This document shows, piece by piece, positions 1 to 12,663 of a stretch of DNA of 64,000 bases. Origin of the DNA: Magnaporthiopsis rhizophila. Lineage: Eukaryota > Ascomycota > Sordariomycetes > Magnaporthales > Magnaporthaceae. The position numbers were made by a program, and so were the translations under genes. Positions within the stretch are counted from its first letter, which is position 1. Each line of letters begins with the position of its first letter. The stretch is from the NCBI GenBank assembly GCA_003049465.1, contig PYSS01000060.1, forward strand, positions 62,001-126,000, in the 5' to 3' direction. The notes under the pieces were generated by a model that was given only the letters and a program-made list of their open reading frames with translations, searched no databases and was not told the DNA's origin.

Positions 1-554
1 TTTGCTCGCCGTAATCTGCAGCTACCTACTGGCAACAATAATACGCAGTTCACATGGCACATGCGGACAAGCTTCTACCAAGATTGGTTGTGATTTGTTG
101 ATTTTATTGACCAGGTGACCAGAGTCACCATTTTCCAATCCCAAGGAGCCCCTCCAGCTTGCTACCTATCCAAACCCAACTCAACCCCATCTTACATAGA
201 ATAGGACTCGAGCTTAACCGGAGGATGTAAACAGAGCTCCGGGCTGGAGCCTGCTGCCACTCGCATCTATCTTGAGAACCTTCGTACCGGCGTCACCGTC
301 CCACGTCTCCGACAAGAATGTTGCCCGCACATGCCTATCAATCGATAGTAGCCGCCCAACGAAAAAAAAGCAAAAAAAAAAACAAAAAAAAAAAAAAAAA
401 CAGTTGTGAAAAGGAGAAACAAAAAGGGGTAGTGAAAAGGTAAAACGCCGGTCCCTATGCTTGTGTATAATACTATGTGATTATAGACGCAATGATGATG
501 CTAACAGAGAGAAGAAAGATATGCAAAATGTGGCTGGGAGAAGACGCAAGTTGC
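1..554. other. Intergenic, 3' side of the metalloprotease gene
   Basis: I see no gene. There is an A-rich stretch at about 361-400 and 415-430, probably in the 3' flank of the minus-strand metalloprotease that ends at 555. The one open frame entering from 461 overlaps that gene antisense and has no family resemblance. Confidence 0.5.
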
Positions 555-3232
555 TCATGCATACCGAGCACTATAGGAACCCGGTGGCGGCCATTGCTGG
601 GATTGCTGCTGGCGTGGATCCTGACTTCTGCCGTATGCTGATGGCCGTCTGCTCGCGACGGGCGGTGGTGGCGGGACGTTGCTTATGCTCGCGTGCGCTG
701 CCGAGCGACTGGAAGGCGGTTGCCGTTGGCGCGAGCGCGAGCCAGACGGCGGCGGCGGCGGCGGCGCGCCGACCCAGCCAGCTGGCGGCTTGGGAGGACG
801 GGCGGCGATGGCTCGCGCGGCCCTTTCTCGCCTTGACTTCCTCTTGCGGCAGGCGCTGATGCAACAGCAGAGCAGCGAGAGCAGGATCAGGGCGCCGACG
901 CCCGACGCGATGCCGATGACGAGCCACCTGTTGTCGAAGATCCACGTGCCGACCTCGTTGGCGAGCGAGGCGCCTTCGCAGCGGCCGTTGGTGCACTTGC
1001 CGCCACCCTGGCAGGGTGTGCCGTCGAGGAAGTTCTGCATCATGGTGAAGCAGGTGGCGGGCCCGAACTCGGGGCTGGCGCAGCTGAGCTGGCAGCCGGC
1101 GTTGTTGCAGGCGTACGTGTCGTTGCTCGTGGTCAGCGAGCCCATCAGGGTCTTGCACTGCTGGTTGCGCGACGTGCACTGGCCCGAGGCGCAGGCCAGG
1201 TTGCTGCCCGAGTCGCCACACGACTGGCCGTTGGGGGCGAAGGCGTTAGTAGGGCACATGCCCGAGCTGCCGCTGCACGTCTCGGCGGGGTCACAGGAAC
1301 CCATGCTGGCGCGGCAGACGGTGCCGGCCGACGCGAACTTGCACTGGCGGGTGCAGCACTCCTCGTTGGCAAAGTCGCAGCTGGAGCCGGTGGTGAACTT
1401 GCACGTCTGCGGGTTGCAGCACGGGTTGCCCTTGCAGCCGTCGGCCCCGCCGCAGTCGCAGTCCTCGCCCTGCTCGACGATGCCGTTGCCGCACTGGCTG
1501 CCCGAGATGGTGGTCACATCCTTGTTGCTGGTCAGACAGCCCGTCTTGACGCTGTTGCGGCCCATGGCCGAGCAGATGTTGCCCACGGTGCAGGGCGAGA
1601 AGCGCGTGATGCCGCTGCCCGTCGACGGGTTCATGATGAACTGCGCCTTGGCGTCGCATGTGTCGCCGCTAAGCGGGCAGCACTGCTGCTTGGTCGACGT
1701 GCCGTCGCTGCACGTGTTGGACTGGCAGTCGTGCACCGCTCCGAAGGTGTGCCCGACCTCGTGCGCGAACACCTGCCACTCCTGTGCCGTCTTGACCACC
1801 ACGTTGGCGCCCGCGATCGTCTCGTTGCTGTTGCCGCCCGACGACTTCTGCGAGCCCTCGACGCAGAGCTGGCCGAGCCACGCCAGGCCCACCGCCGCGT
1901 CCGTGTTGCACGTCGACAGCAGCGTCCAGAAGGCGTTGCGGTCCTTGGACAAGCCTCGCCAGGCCGAGAAGAGGTTGAGCCGGTCTGCAATGGTCACGCC
2001 GCCGCCGCACGGCACGTTCCAGGGCGCCTGTTCCGTCGGCTTGGACGGGCAGTTGGCGTCGCTGATGGTGAGGTTCTGGATGCCAAGCGAGATGTTGAAC
2101 GTCGACTCGTACAGCTGCGATGCCATGTTGACCGTTGAGATGATGTGCTGCCGGATCGACTGGCTCGAGTTGAACGTCGCGCTGTACGTGCAGTCCGTCG
2201 CGATTCCCACCAGCGCCACCTTCCTTGCGGTCGGGCAGCCGGTCGTCGAGCCGACTGACGACGCCAGGTTGACGCCCGCACCGTTGCCAGTCATGGTCTG
2301 GTCCTGGCGCGCCAGCAGCTGGTGCGGCGATGACGGGTCCACGCTCACGCCCGAGTCCAGGTCCACAAAGCGCTCGGCTTCGGAGCGCGTGTCGAGGCCC
2401 TGATAGATGGGGTGGGTTGCATCGGCGTTGAAGTCAAGCCCATCCGACGAGCACAGCGGCAATCGGGTGCGGAGCCCACGGCGCTTCAGCTCGCCGTAGC
2501 TCGGGTCGTCGTCGTTGTCGTCGTCGTACGAGTGCGCATCACGGCCAATGTCCGAGTCCCGCCACACGACCATGTAGTCGTCAGAAGACCAGTCGATTTC
2601 CGGATCGCCCCTGATGCGCGTCTGGCGGTAGGCTTCGTCCGTTTGGATATGGTGGTTATCGCCGTCGATCCTGAAGGACCCGTCGAATATCGGGCGGACA
2701 CCGTCCCTGCGCATGTTGATGCGAGCCCAGCCAACATTGACCCAATCCTGGCGACCGGGCCTCTGGACAAAGGCGCTTCCCTGGTAGATCTTATGTTCCA
2801 TACGATCTATGGGCTCCACAGAGCGCACGACGCCGTCGGGGCCGACGTACTGGACGACGGCATCGTGAGAAAGGATGTCATGGTTCGGCGCGAGCGCGAG
2901 CTTGATCTTGCGCTGGCTGTCGTGCAGGACGAAGGAGAGGTCGAAAGAGGAGAAGGCGTGTACTCTCCTGGCTGCCAACTCGCCCTCGATGACGGCGTCG
3001 TCTATGCGGGTAACATGCCCTAGTGGTTGCCGGTCCGTCGAGTGGGCTATTCGTCAAGAAGGAAAGCGGTATGTGTAAGTCTACGAGCTACACACCCCAT
3101 CCGGCTGGGCCAGACGGACACTTCTGGTCCTGTTTACTCAACCAAAGGACAGCAACCAGACCTACCTGAGATAAAGTGCGAGAGGTGGCAAGAAACGGCA
3201 AGAGCGGCCGCAAGGGCCCTCGAAAGGAACAT
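555..3232 (-). CDS. ADAM-family metalloprotease (disintegrin and metalloprotease, ADM-B type)
   Basis: Membrane-anchored zinc endopeptidase of the reprolysin/ADAM type, expected at the cell surface or in the secretory pathway. Exons are 3232-3166 and 3046-555, giving 852 residues. The short first exon supplies the signal peptide (starts MFLSRALAAALAVSC) and joins through a GTAGGT donor and an AATAG acceptor; without it the long frame has no proper start. The prodomain follows. The zinc site HEVGHTFGAVHDC begins at about residue 451 and has the three His and the catalytic Glu. A Cys-rich disintegrin region with the ECDCGG and CCNPQTC pattern follows at about residues 540-640. A single transmembrane helix starts near residue 730 (WLVIGIASGVGALILL), then a basic, Pro-rich cytoplasmic tail with PPPPPP runs. 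This order and length match fungal ADAMs. The substrate is unknown. The mature catalytic motif is intact. Confidence is high for the family and good for the first exon. Confidence 0.93.
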
Positions 3233-5882
3233 AACTTTAGGTGCGAAGGGTAAGTGTCGTTGTCCGTTCCATCGGCAACAGAAGTTGAGGTGAGAAGGCG
3301 GAGAAGAGAAAAAAAAAAAAGAGGGAATGACAGAAAACGACGAAGGGTGAGGAAGCCAACAGAGGAAGTCCCCGTTGCAAAATGGGGATACGCTGATGCT
3401 GGCCTTGTCCGTCGGTAGCCAAGAGCAGGCAAAAGAAGGGAAAAAAGAGTCGCAGAACAGACGTGATCGGCGTTGGGGAGAGAAGTGAAGTACAAAAATA
3501 GAGAGACCCAAAGAGGCGAATGGGACGCCTGAAAAGAAAAGAAAAAAAAAAAAAAAAGACGGGAGGGGTGTGGACCACTAAACAATTAACGATTGTCTAA
3601 AGCGGAAGGTCTGGGGCAGGCTGCAGATTCCGGCTGCAGCTCTTTTCACACACCACCACGCGGATGAATTGGAAAAAATGGAAAATAGAACCGATCAAGG
3701 TTGCAAGCGAGTGTGGGTGTTGCACTAGTGTGTTTGTGTGTGTGTGGGCGTCTGGACGAGGAGGACGTTGGTGCGAGCGAGCGAGCGAGCAAGCGAGCAG
3801 GAGGCGGAGGCGGCGGCGGCGGCTGCTGGCTGGCACGGCCGGCTGGGCCTGTCGCAAGCAAGGGGCTGTGCCGTGCCTGCATCTCTTTTCCTTGTTCGTC
3901 CTGCCTACAGACAATGCCGGTTTCCTCGATGCCCATCCATGGGGGTTCCCTCCAGTGGCGGTGGATTCCAAACGGCTTGCAGGCAGGGTCTCATACCGGA
4001 GCCACCTAGCAGAGCCCAGGGTTTGCTAATTCAAAGCGCTGGCCGCCGCACCAGCCCAGAGTGTCCCCGATGACGGGAAGTCTTGATATGGCGGGACCTG
4101 GCCCATGCGCGTCACGGGTATGGCGACAAAGGTAGCGCCTTAGCGTCGAGGCGTCGCAAAGGCGGGAGGACCGGGCCCCTGTCAGCGAGATGACAGCCCC
4201 CTGTCCGTCCCACATCTTTTTCCCCTTGGGCCAATCGCCTAGGCGGGCGAGTCCAGGCCTTTCCGAACACGCAGCAGCTATCTGGTGCCTCGTGGCCGCG
4301 CCCCCCCTGCCTGCTCACATCACAGTAAGCAGGCAGGCTGAGCAGCTGGTGCTTTCAATATTTCCCACGGCACAGCACAGCATAGCACAGCACCAAGAGG
4401 ATCAGATTGATTACTGGGACGTTTGGGCGCAGCCGTTCGTTCCCATTTCCCTGCCTGTTGCAGATATTAATATTCATAGGAACAAAAGAATAGACAGGGG
4501 CCCTGGCTTCCATATTTCCTCGCCTGCCATTAGACGAACCGAGCCAAGCCATCGGCTGGAACTCAAAGCGAACGCCCTTGGAACGGTTTCAGGCGCTAGG
4601 TTGGGATCCGCCCCATGTCTCGGGTTGTCCCCACACACGGTCAACGAAATTGAGATGGAAAAGCAACCTGTATGCGCTCGGGCATTTCTTTTAGCGGCAT
4701 GAATCGGCTAGACGACTTTTGTTTAATTCTTGATTATTCGATGCCGTGATAAACAGGCCCGCCGTGGGTACAGTATCGTCCATTTCCGATATCCGTCTGG
4801 TGTCCACCCGGATTCTCCTTCACCTCGCATTGTCGGGTCTTGTCGTTTCGTACAGTCAGTCGGGGTGGTACAGTAGTGCCCGCTTTCTCCTGGGCAAGTC
4901 CTTTAGCGCCATGGAGCGTGCACACGCCACACGATCCGATCCAGTCTCCGTCCCTGCGATAAGGCACCGCATCCTGGGCTAGCCCGCGCGCTACCTGGCT
5001 CTGGGCAAGCTTGCGGTCCCGGCACGAACCCTGCAGACACCTGGTGTGTCCAACAATGTTGTCCCGGTCTTGGCAGCTCGGACTACGGCCCTATCCCGGG
5101 GCCTTATTTCCGGCCAAATGCTGTTCGGTGTCGTTGGCCACTGCGCCTTTTTTTATCCCATATGTTGACTCGCGGGTTCCTGATGGGTTGGGTTTTGTGT
5201 CGCTACCACGCTGCGGCTATTTTTATAAGCTCCAGTCGCCCCGAATACCACCACAATACGACCTCGTCGACACATTGTACGCCATCTTTTCGTGCCAAAC
5301 AAGAAAAAGAAAAAAAAAAAGAAAAAAAAACAGACGGGATATGTTTGACCTCGAGCCTCACCGCCTCCCATCCGATATCGCTCTTCCCCGCCTCTTGGCA
5401 AGCCTTCGCGCATGCTGATCTGTTGATCTTGGTCACACAATGTGGCACTTTTGGTTGTTGGCTCTGCGGAAAGCAAAGGAGTCAAGCATTCCCGCAGGCT
5501 TGGCAGCGGCGATGTACCTTCCCCTCTCTCGGATGCTGCACTTTATTGGTAGTTGCTTTTTAACCGAGTTCGGATCTGGGCAAGATTGGTTGGTGACATC
5601 CAAAGGAGGCAAACCGGCCTCGCCGAGGTGACTCCCCACGTGCTCCCGCACCACCGCCGAGAACTAGCCAAACTCGGCAAATAGCAAACCAAACACCCTC
5701 GTGCGCATCAATGTTGTCTCCGGCCCTGGCAGCATCCATCGGCAGGGCCTTCGCGGCTGAGAACATTCGGCCAAGATAGCAACGCATTCCATTGTGGTGG
5801 TATAATCTCAAGTAAGAAACTCCGCGATTACGCCAGCTGGCCAACCAACTCAGTCTACTCTCCCGTAACCATACTGCTTTCC
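3233..5882. other. Intergenic region, 2.6 kb
   Basis: This is the promoter side of the metalloprotease and the 3' side of the acetyl-CoA synthetase. It holds poly-A/T tracts (about 3309-3320, 3539-3557, 5303-5330), a GCGA microsatellite near 3776-3800 and a short CACAG-rich run near 4370-4392. Several 100-170 codon frames are open (for example 4190-4702 +), but none shows a domain, splice signals or convincing codon use. I see no gene. Confidence 0.5.
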
Positions 5883-8540
5883 TCACTTCTTTCGACTGTC
5901 GTGAACAATCTTGAGAATCCTGGCGACAATGCTCGGATCCGACAGCTATAGAGACGCAGGGCGGTCAAGTCAGTAAGAACGTCGTCGCTCTGGGCGATGC
6001 AGCAATAACGTTCTGAGGCGTGCCATAAACTCACCGTGCTAACATCGCCCAGCTGGTCCTCCTCGCCTGCCAGGATCTTCCTCAGAATCCGCCGCATAAT
6101 CTTGCCGGACCGAGTCTTAGGCAGATCCGGCACGACATAGACGGCCTTGGGCGCTGCGAAGGGCCCGATACTTTTCCGAACCTGCAATATCAGGTCCTTG
6201 CGGATCTGGTCCACCGACTCGGCGCTGTCCTCCCGCAGCGACACAAACGCATTGACCGCCTGCCCTGTAAGCTCGTCTTGCACTCCAACTACCGCCGACT
6301 CGGCCACCGCGTGGTGCTCGATGAGCGCCGCTTCGATCTCCGATGTTGAAAGCCGGTGCCCGCTCACGTTCACCACGTCGTCCACACGGCCCCTGATCCA
6401 GTAGAACCCTTCGTGGTCTCTGCCGGCACCGTCGCCGGTGAACTTTTGAACGGCGATCCGAACTGTCAGTCAATGGCTTTCCCATCGCTTCTCCTTCACG
6501 TTCTCTCTATCTCCCGGCCTGACGGGAGAAACGAGGAGGGGCAACTCACATAATACCCCTTGTACACATTCATGTATGTGTCCATGTATCTCTTATGGGC
6601 TCCCCAGACCGTTCGCGCCATACTGGGCCATGGTTGCTTGAACGCCAGGACGCCCTCGACGTCGTTCCCATGGATCTCCTCTCCCGAAACGGGATCGATT
6701 ATAGCGGGCTCGATGCCAAAGAAGGGCAGCGATGCGGACCCCGGCTTGGTCGGGGTGATGCCCGCGAGCGGGGTGATGACGTTGGATCCGGTCTCGGTTT
6801 GCCAGTAGGTCTGTACCGACGAGACGAGGGTCCAGAGGTCAGCATGTGATATTATACGTTGAAGCACCCCTTTCCTGCCACCGCCATGGGTTAAGGGACC
6901 CTGTTTCAGCCCGAGACGGTGCCACACTCACATCTACGATCTGGGCTTTTTCCCTTCCAACAACCTCAAAGTACCACTTCCAGATCTCGGCCGCGATGGG
7001 CTCCCCTACGGACCCAAGAACCCTCAAGTGCTTCATCTCGTTCTTGACGTACTGATCGCCGGCGCGCTTGAGCAACCTGAGGGCGGTTGGGGCCACATAG
7101 AACTGCGTGATCTGGTGTCTTTCGATAATGTCCCAGTAGCGCGAGAAGTTGGGGTAGGCCGGGGTGCCCTCGAACACGACGGTCGAGACACCGAGCAGCA
7201 AGGGCGCATAGACGACGTAGGTGTGGCCCGTGATCCAGCCGACGTCGCCACCGCAGAAGAAGCGGTCGCCGTCGTGGATGTCGAAGACATATTTGCCCGT
7301 CATGGCGGCACCTAGCAGGTAGCCGCCCGTGGTATGCATAACACCCTTGGGCTTGCCGGTCGAGCCAGAGGTGTAGAGCAGAAATAGGGGATCTTCGGCG
7401 CTCATGGTCTCGGGAGGGATGTAGTTGGGCCATTTCTCCACCTCCTCGTGCCACCACCAGTCGCGACCAGGTGTCATGGGCACGTCAGCGCCAGTGCGCT
7501 TGTAAACGAGGACGTGGGTGACATCGGGGCACTGCTTGAGGGCATCGTCGACGATGCGCTTGGTGCCGATCAGCTTGCCGCCGCGCTTGCCCTCGTCGGT
7601 CGTTATGACGACCCTGGACTGGGCGTCGATGACGCGGTCGCGCAGCGAGTCGGCCGAGAAGCCGGCAAAGACAACCGAGTGGATGGCGCCGATGCGGGTG
7701 ACGGCCATGAAGGCAACAATGGCCTCGGGAATCATGGGCAGGTAGATGGCGACAGTGTCGCCCTTGCGCACGCCCATCTGCCTGAGCACGTGGGCGGTGC
7801 GGCAGACCTCGCGCAGCAGTTCGCCGTATGTAAGGGTCCGGCCGTCACTGGGCTCGTCGGCCTCGTAGATGATGGCAACCCGGTCCGGGTCCTTGAGTGC
7901 GTGCCGGTCCACGCAGTTGTAAGAGGCGCTGAGCTGGCCCTCGAGGAACCAAGCCGTGTCGCCGTCAGGCAGGCTGCCCGACCGCACCGTCTCGAAGTCC
8001 CTCTGCCATGTCAGGAGCTCGCGTGCCTGCCTGCCCCAGAATTTAGTTGGGTCCGAGATGGACTCCTTGTACAGCTGCTGGTACTCCTCCAGGCCTGATG
8101 TTGCCGCCACGCTGTTAGCACTACCGCGCGAACTGGGCTTGGGCGGCCAGCTCAGGGGTGTGGCTAGGTACGTCACTTACTGTCCAAGTGTGGCTTGCTG
8201 GGGTGGTCTGCATCCCCAATCCGTTGCGGGACCGAGTCAGCCAAGGCAATGTTACCTGGGAGAAGGGAGATCTGGGGAGAGCGATCGTAGGGTATCTCGC
8301 CGCGACAATACACAAGGCGAGCGCAATTACAACGTACTGTCCAGCATTTTTTGTGGGGGGTCTGCATTCGGCAGCCAGCATGGTTAGCCAATCTTGTCTC
8401 GTCCTGCTTTCTTGCCGAAGCAACTGCGCATTTCCGCATTTCAGGGGCAGTAGGCAGTCCGAGGCAGCATGCAACTCACGATAGGTGTCGACCTCGTGGG
8501 CCTCGGCCACCACGGGCGCTTTGCCAGCCTCCTGGGCCAT
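5883..8540 (-). CDS. facA: Acetyl-CoA synthetase (acetate-CoA ligase)
   Basis: Cytosolic/nuclear enzyme that makes acetyl-CoA from acetate, ATP and CoA through an acetyl-adenylate; it feeds acetate growth and histone acetylation. Six exons: 8540-8480, 8255-8181, 8094-6932, 6810-6550, 6442-6035 and 5945-5883, giving 676 residues, the usual family length. The second exon is only 75 nt. It supplies the N-terminal ADHPSKPHLDS segment and is flanked by a CTCCCAG acceptor and a GTAAGT donor; the next intron has a GCTAAC branch site. Visible motifs: adenylation P-loop YTSGSTGKPKGV, the WQTETG core, the GYYFTGD region spanning an exon junction, and the C-terminal PKTRSGKIMRR with the acetylatable catalytic lysine. 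In the GEPIAAE region and the core it matches Acs rather than propionyl-CoA or long-chain ligases. The last exon ends ILKIVHDSRKK. Carbon-source control is expected for the family, but I could not confirm sites here. The N-terminal exon boundaries are less certain than the rest. Confidence 0.95.
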
Positions 8541-10170
8541 TGTGTACGGCGCGAGAAGCCTGGCCGAGATTTCTGCTGTGTGAAAACTATCCGCACACGG
8601 GGTTGGAACACTAGAGCGCTGGAAGTGAGGGAACAGATGTGCGGTACAAAGTGAGGAGTATTCAAGAGAGTTCCGCACGGATGGTGTACTGCGGGCGGCG
8701 ACACGCCGACAGGATGACGATGACGTTTGCAGAATTTGCTGCGACTCGAGGCGGGCCGTAAGTGAGGCGTTTTATTGGCGCAGGATTGGTCACAGGAGCA
8801 GAACAACAGCTGGGCAATCGAATTGACGAGAGGTTCTGGGTGGTGAGGAGAAGGCCGAGAAGGGCCAGGGAGCTTTTTGTACTTTGACGAGGGGCTGTTG
8901 GAGGCCGGCAAGGGGCACAGAAAAGGTACTTGAACAAGGACCAAAGTGGATTAGATAGGCCCTAGGCGAACGAATAAATCACAAAAGGGGGAAGAAAAAA
9001 AGGAAAGAAAAAAAAGAAAAAGGGTTGAGCATGAGCTTGGCCAAGACGATAAAAGTACTGGAGACACAAGCTCCGGCCCCTCTCATCCCCAGGTTCTGGA
9101 GCTCGATGGGCGGGGCCTAGGGCACTCCTTCACTGCTGGGCGGCAAAAGTGATGCGCGACGACGGGGTGACGAGGGATCAGCTGGAATGGCGCCTGCCAC
9201 GAGGGAGGGCGGGCAACCCCAAATTGAGTGAGCCCGACTTGCGGAGGTGTGTACCTGGTACTTGTTCCATTACCCCAACGCCGCTCTCCGCCATCAATTC
9301 CGTCTGTCCGCCCGAGATTGGAGCGGGCCAGGACGAATCCCGTGGCTGGCGTTTCCGGTCCTGTACCGAGGCTGCCATTGGTGATGCAGTCTTGCGCCTG
9401 TGTCCTTCTCTCCGTGTGTTCATTTATAGTGGCTACAAATTATCCTCCTATCCCGCCAGATGCCCTTCTGCAGCCGAAGCACATTTGCATACGGCAAAAC
9501 CCATCCCAACCGAACGTGGGGAAACAGCGGGAAGGGGCCAAATCCCAGGCCAGGTCATGCCGTCTGCAGCTTTCCACGCAGGCTGAGGCCGGACTGGCGG
9601 GACAGGGTCGGCGGGGCGTGATATCCGCTCGGCTAAGACGGGACATAGCAGCGCAAAATGGATACAACATGAAGTGTGTCATTGCCGTCATGCGCCGAGG
9701 AAAGGGTGCAACAAGAGCACCCTCACTCCCACAACACCCAATCACCACCGCATTTCCAGCTCTGAACTTCCCCACCAGGGGTAGCAGGAGCATGGGTCTC
9801 ATTCAATTTGGGAACCCACCCCGCCAAAACCAACCATCGGAGCCATCGTGGTCGCGGGCCTCGAGCTTGGTGAACACCAGCCAACTCACTGGTTCGAAGT
9901 CCGAACTCGATTCCGGCAATCGGCTTTGGATGAATAGTAGGCCAATGCAGGCTGGGATCGGACGCGGGCACGTAGCCCAGAAAAAAATCCGATACACCAA
10001 AAATCAAACCCGGCCAAATAAGACTGCTTAAAAATGTCATGGTTCGGCAGCAGGAGCCTCCACCCACTTCCCACCAAAAGGACGACTAAGCTAAAGCTGA
10101 CGCTTTAGCTCAATTGGAGGCTCAAGTACCCTCTGTGAGGCGAGGCTGCACGAGAGGGCACGCCACGCCA
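8541..10170. other. Intergenic, upstream of the acetyl-CoA synthetase
   Basis: Promoter and 5' UTR of the minus-strand acetyl-CoA synthetase, then gene-poor DNA. A 267-codon frame is open at 9228-10031 (+), but it has no signal peptide, domain or codon bias that I recognise. A perfect 9-bp inverted repeat (arms AGCTAAAGC / GCTTTAGCT, 4-nt loop) lies at 10089-10110. No gene is supported. Confidence 0.45.
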
Positions 10171-10343
10171 TAACAAAAAATAAAAAATAAAAATAAAAGG
10201 AAATAATAAGAAGAAATAATAAGAAGAAATAATAAAAAGAAATAGGAAAAGACACAGGAAAGGACACAGGAAAAAAGATATAGGAAGGAAATGGAAAACA
10301 AGTGAAAGGAAATCCTTTTTTTTTTTTTTCCTTTTTTTTTAAG

Positions 10344-10417
<74 letters not shown>

Positions 10418-10543
10418 NNNNNNNNNNNNNNNNNNNNNNNNNNNNNNNNNNNNNNNNNNNNNNNNNNNNNNNNNNNNNNNNNNNNNNNNNNNNNNNNNNN
10501 NNNNNNNNAAAAAAAAAAGATAAAAAAAAAAGGAAGTTTATTG
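10171..10543. repeat. A-rich low-complexity tract with 91-base assembly gap
   Basis: An AATAATAAGAAG-like simple repeat grades into GACACAGGAAA units, then a T-run, then about 74 consecutive A. This is followed by N at 10418-10508 and more A. The gap lies inside the homopolymer, so its true length is unknown and the A/T runs on either side may be collapsed or inflated. Confidence 0.9.
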
Positions 10544-11452
10544 CTGCCCATTTCTTTAATGAGTGGCCTTTTGGTGTATCGCTTTTTTTTTCTGGCCTGC
10601 GTGGCGGGGTTGCGCTTCCTTCCGAGCAGTTAAATCAGCCGTCTCTAGCCAAGGCACTTCTAGATGGGGGGCAGTGACTTCGGATGACGTGCACTAGACG
10701 AGCAGGCGTTACATCTCAATCCATTGCGGCCATGTTCCATGCCGATCGTGACCTTTGTACTGCTACTTTGCTGTCTCTTGCCTATTGCTGGAAGTGCCAA
10801 GAACGGCAAAGCCAACGTATTGGCGGTTTGGGCTTCGTCACCAGTTCTCCCTCTTGGCGCAACAAGCGCTCAGAACCTCCATGCTCTTTCATTGCCGAGG
10901 GATGTGTGTGGAAGTGCGGTCACGAAAAAGCTCCTCCCTCCGGAAGCCGTCCTATCAGGGTCCTCACAGGGGTGTACTAGGTACCGACCTACGAATACTC
11001 GGACTGGCTCGCCGGCCATGTCGGGTATGTCAACGATAGATCTACAGCCGGGCAGGCCGGGGTGAACATAAGTTTCGCCGTCTTTATTCTCGGACACTGC
11101 GGTCGTGCGGCTGCTGCCCCTGGATATGACAGACAAGGACACCCATGGTCGACAAAAGCACGTGGGAGGTCTGCGGTGCAAGAGCCACGCGTTCAAGCAT
11201 GCATATTGGGCTAGCTTCATTAAAGTGCCGTGGTTCTGAGCGTGGTCTGATTAGCTTGCGGCAAACGGTGGATGCACACCATGACTTTGCTGAAAAGCTG
11301 TGGGTAAGATTTGACGAAAGAGATGTAGTTGTGTATAGACACGGGCCGATTCATCCCAAGAACGCCGTGGAACGCCGTGCATACCTGACTTTCCCGCTGA
11401 TGGGCCCTTTTTTCAGGATACCAATACAAACGGACAGCCACCAGCCATGGCT
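10544..11452. other. Intergenic, 3' side of the Rfc5-type gene
   Basis: No gene seen. Open frames of about 95-140 codons overlap on both strands without domains or splice logic. The right part is presumably the 3' UTR of the minus-strand clamp-loader gene. Confidence 0.45.
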
Positions 11453-12663
11453 TCACATATCCATACTCATCAAGTACATTTCCAGTATCCTCATAAACTT
11501 GGCCACAAACGCCTCGAGATGGAAGATGACCTTGGTGCCCATTTTGATGCGATGCTCGTAGAAGGCCGACCACTGGATGACCTCGACCTTGAGCGCATCG
11601 TCTATCAGCGGTATGAGCTTGAAGGTGAGCGTCTTGAGGATCGTTGTTGGCGGGATGCAGTGCGTCAGCAGGTCGTAGAACTTGGCCCGAACCTGCAGGA
11701 TCCGTGCCGGCGTGTGCTCGTCCATGATCTCCTTGGCTATCTGTCCGATCAGCGCCTCCCAGTCTGGCGGCGGGATCGCGGTCGTGTCTTCGACTTTTTC
11801 ACTGCGGAGCGGAGTTGGGGTTAGCACTCTGGTCTTTTCAATCCTCCGGCACTCGCTTCTCAAGGGGCGATAACGAACTTTTGCGCGTGCACCGTTTCGA
11901 GCATCAGCATTGCGCGACGCAGATTTCGCCCGCTCTCCTTGGCTATCCTCTGGTGCAGCTTCTGGGACACAGTCCAGCCCTCTCGCTTGGCCGACGAGGC
12001 GAGCACCGTGCAGATCTCCTCCTCGGTCGGAGCCGCCACCCGGACGAGCAGCGTCCGGGATCGGATCGGGGCGATAATGTTGGCGGTCGAGTTCGCCAGC
12101 AGGATTAGCCTCAGGTTGGGCGAGTACTTCTCCATGGTGCGGCGGAGGGCGGCCTGGGCATCGCGCGAGAGGTGGTCGGCCTCGTTGATAACGACCACCT
12201 TGAATCGCTGGCGCGCCGACTGGTCAACCTGCTGCGTCTGCGCGACCTCCTTGAGTAGGTCCTGAATCACCACCCTGTCGTAGTTCCCCACATCGGACGG
12301 CGTGATCTCTAGGTGGTATACCGAGGCGACAATGTTGAACTCGAGTTTGCGGTTGCTGCTCGTTTGGAATACGCGCGCATCGATCTTTATCTTCTCCACG
12401 CCGGGGCCGTAAAGCTCCTTGAGCGTCGCCACGATCCGCGTTTTCTTGCCCGCCCCGGACGGTCCATAGATCAGGAGGTGTGGGAAGTCGCCGCTCCGCG
12501 CCTGCAAAACAGAAACAGCAATTGGGTTAGTAAGCCGGGAAAGCCTCGAGGGTGATCCGGGGTGGATGAGGTATACCAAAGACCGCAGCCGGTCCGAAAG
12601 CGCCTCATGGTATGTGAGAGTATCCAGGGACCTCGGACGGTGTTTGTCCACGATTAGCGCCAT
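11453..12663 (-). CDS. rfc5: Replication factor C small subunit, yeast Rfc5 / human RFC3 type
   Basis: AAA+ subunit of the clamp loader that opens PCNA and loads it at primer-template junctions; it also serves in checkpoint and cohesion variants of the complex. Exons 12663-12577, 12501-11879 and 11801-11453 give 352 residues, the family length. Start MALIVDKHRPRSLDTL. The P-loop GPSGAGKKT is at residues 42-50, with the GKK form typical of this subunit. The Walker-B-like INEAD is at 134-138; N in place of the canonical acidic residue is also typical, because this subunit does not need to hydrolyse ATP. The arginine-finger box reads SRT rather than the SRC of most small subunits. The AHCIPP segment and the C-terminal HLEAFVAKFMR match the collar domain. 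The divergent donor GTTCGT of intron 2 is supported because joining it restores AQNEKVED. It lies 2 kb from RFC1 and its promoter shares a 12-mer with that gene. Confidence 0.95.

Noticed and set aside
461..859. 132-codon plus frame at the left edge
   Set aside because: Mostly antisense to the Pro/Arg-rich tail of the metalloprotease.
679..2403. 574-codon plus-strand frame opposite the metalloprotease
   Set aside because: Antisense shadow of a well-supported gene with strong third-position GC bias.
4190..4702. 170-codon open frame on the plus strand
   Set aside because: Unremarkable composition and no family resemblance; lies in a long promoter region.
5855..8176. Acetyl-CoA synthetase modelled with the N terminus read straight through 8094-8163
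   Set aside because: That reading lacks the HPSKPHLDSLEEYQ region; a 75-nt exon and an intron with a GCTAAC branch site restore it in frame.
9889..9900. GGTTCGAAGTCC as a tRNA B box
   Set aside because: One base too long for the T-loop pattern, and no matching acceptor or A box upstream.
9228..10031. 267-codon open frame on the plus strand
   Set aside because: No domain, no signal peptide, irregular composition, no splice logic; expected by chance in GC-rich DNA of this length.
10089..10170. Possible tRNA because of TAGCTCAATTGG
   Set aside because: No GGTTCGANTCC box downstream, no acceptor-stem pairing.
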